Below are positions 5,846-6,588 of a stretch of DNA of 6,588 nt, piece by piece. The translations under genes and the position numbers were made by a program. This stretch comes from Desulfobacterales bacterium. GTDB lineage: Bacteria; Desulfobacterota; Desulfobacteria; Desulfobacterales; SpSt-501. Where the stretch lies: NCBI GenBank assembly GCA_025454275.1, contig JALOOS010000110.1:1-6588 (forward strand). The letters are read 5' to 3'. The stretch's first letter is position 1, and each line of letters opens with the position of its first letter. The notes under the pieces were generated by a model. The model was not told where the DNA came from and ran no database searches. It saw only the letters and a program-made list of their open reading frames with translations.

Positions 5846-6588
5846 ATGGGCATGGAATACGCGACCTTCCCGTACCTGACGGCCATCCTGGCGAGCTGCA
5901 TCCTCGGGCTGCTGGTCATTCTCTTCATTCCGGACGAGCGTCCGCTGTTGATCAAGCAGGTGAGCCTCGTCTTTTCCGGGATCGCCATGGTGCTCTCGGT
6001 CGCCCTCTTTTTCGCCTACGACCAGGGCCGCGGGGGGCTGCAGTTCGTCGAAAAGGTCCCCTGGGTGGAGGCGGTCGGCATCACCTATTTCAACGCGGTC
6101 GACGGCTTCAGCCTGCCCATGCTGGCCTTGACCGGGGTGGTCCTCTTCACCGGGGTCCTCACGATGTGGGAGCTCACCCACCGGGTCAAGGAGTTCTTCG
6201 CCTTCACCTTCCTGCTGGTCGCAGGGGTGTTCGGGGTTTTCATGGCGATGGACCTCTTCTTCCTTTTTGTCTGGTACGACGTCTCGCTCTTTCCGATGTA
6301 CCCGCTCATCGCCATCTGGGGCAGCACCCGCAAGGAGTACGGGGCGTTGAAACTGACCCTCTACCTCCTGGCGGGCAGCGCCCTCATCCTGCCGGGCATC
6401 ATCTACCTCTACGTGGTCTCGGGGCTGAACACCTTCGATCTGACGGCCCTCATGCGGCCCGGGATCTTCACCCCCTTCCAGCAGAAGTTCGCCTTCCTGC
6501 TCTTCTACCTCGGATTCGGGATCCTGGCCGGCGTCTGGCCCTTTCACACCTGGTCGCCCGTCGGCCACGTGGCCGCCCCCACGGCGGT
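5846..6588 (+). CDS. nuoM: NADH-quinone oxidoreductase subunit M, 3' partial
   Basis: NuoM is the middle antiporter-like proton-pumping subunit. The frame starts at the ATG at 5846, 7 nt after the nuoL stop, with a weak GGTGAG site (5834-5839). It stays open to the window edge, giving 247 complete codons of an expected 500 or so. Family evidence is the N-terminal helices, FNAVDGFSLPMLALTGV, the TM5 segment ending SLFPMYPLIAIWGS, and the TM7 segment WPFHTWSPVGHVAAPTA. The position and the PMY and HTW...APTA motifs separate it from NuoL and NuoN. Two channel residues differ from E. coli NuoM. The TM5 Glu144 position is Asp145 (WYDVSLFPMY). The TM7 Lys234 position aligns with Leu227 (FGILAGVWPFHTW), and the usual LPDAH is SPVGH. 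It may be a divergent NuoM subfamily; the C-terminal half and its other charged residues are not visible. Confidence 0.93.
   Translation, partial: MGMEYATFPYLTAILASCILGLLVILFIPDERPLLIKQVSLVFSGIAMVLSVALFFAYDQGRGGLQFVEKVPWVEAVGITYFNAVDGFSLPMLALTGVVLFTGVLTMWELTHRVKEFFAFTFLLVAGVFGVFMAMDLFFLFVWYDVSLFPMYPLIAIWGSTRKEYGALKLTLYLLAGSALILPGIIYLYVVSGLNTFDLTALMRPGIFTPFQQKFAFLLFYLGFGILAGVWPFHTWSPVGHVAAPTA

Noticed and set aside
3817..5988. A 723-codon open frame on the minus strand opposite nuoL.
   Set aside because: It is a shadow of nuoL: strong G/C bias at third positions keeps the antisense frame free of stops. Its translation is low-complexity, rich in H, E, G, R and D, and resembles no known family.

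Overview
The window is a stretch of a respiratory complex I (proton-translocating NADH-quinone oxidoreductase family, Nuo) gene cluster, read entirely on the + strand. Eight subunit genes are recognisable, in the order nuoC (5' end outside the window), nuoD, nuoH, nuoI, nuoJ, nuoK, nuoL, nuoM (3' end outside the window). They are packed tightly: 20-nt overlap C/D, 13-nt gap D/H, 71-nt gap H/I, 4-nt ATGA overlaps I/J and J/K, a 4-nt GTGA overlap K/L, and a 7-nt gap L/M. The layout indicates one polycistronic unit with translational coupling. I see no promoter, terminator, RNA gene, mobile element or CRISPR array.

The DNA is GC-rich with strongly GC-biased third codon positions. nuoC and nuoD are separate, and the NADH-dehydrogenase arm genes nuoEFG are missing between nuoD and nuoH. 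This order is typical of 11-subunit complex I clusters, found for example in many Desulfobacterota (Deltaproteobacteria), cyanobacteria and archaea. Together with the sequence style of NuoC, NuoJ and NuoM, I lean to a Desulfobacterota-like anaerobic bacterium; that assignment is inference from memory of the families.

Functionally, NuoC, NuoD and NuoI are peripheral-arm proteins that pass electrons through iron-sulfur clusters to quinone. NuoH forms the quinone chamber with NuoD. NuoJ, NuoK, NuoL and NuoM are membrane subunits that move protons. NuoEFG may be encoded elsewhere or replaced by another electron-input module (ferredoxin, flavodoxin or a partner protein).

Two things stand out. First, nuoC carries an exact 16-bp tandem duplication (373-404) that shifts the frame and replaces its last 25 residues with a 40-residue unrelated tail. 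Second, the visible part of NuoM departs from the canonical antiporter-like proton channel: the TM5 glutamate is Asp145, and the TM7 lysine position is Leu227 with altered surroundings. NuoL and NuoK keep their key charged residues. The rest is an ordinary complex I cluster, and I see no wholly new system.
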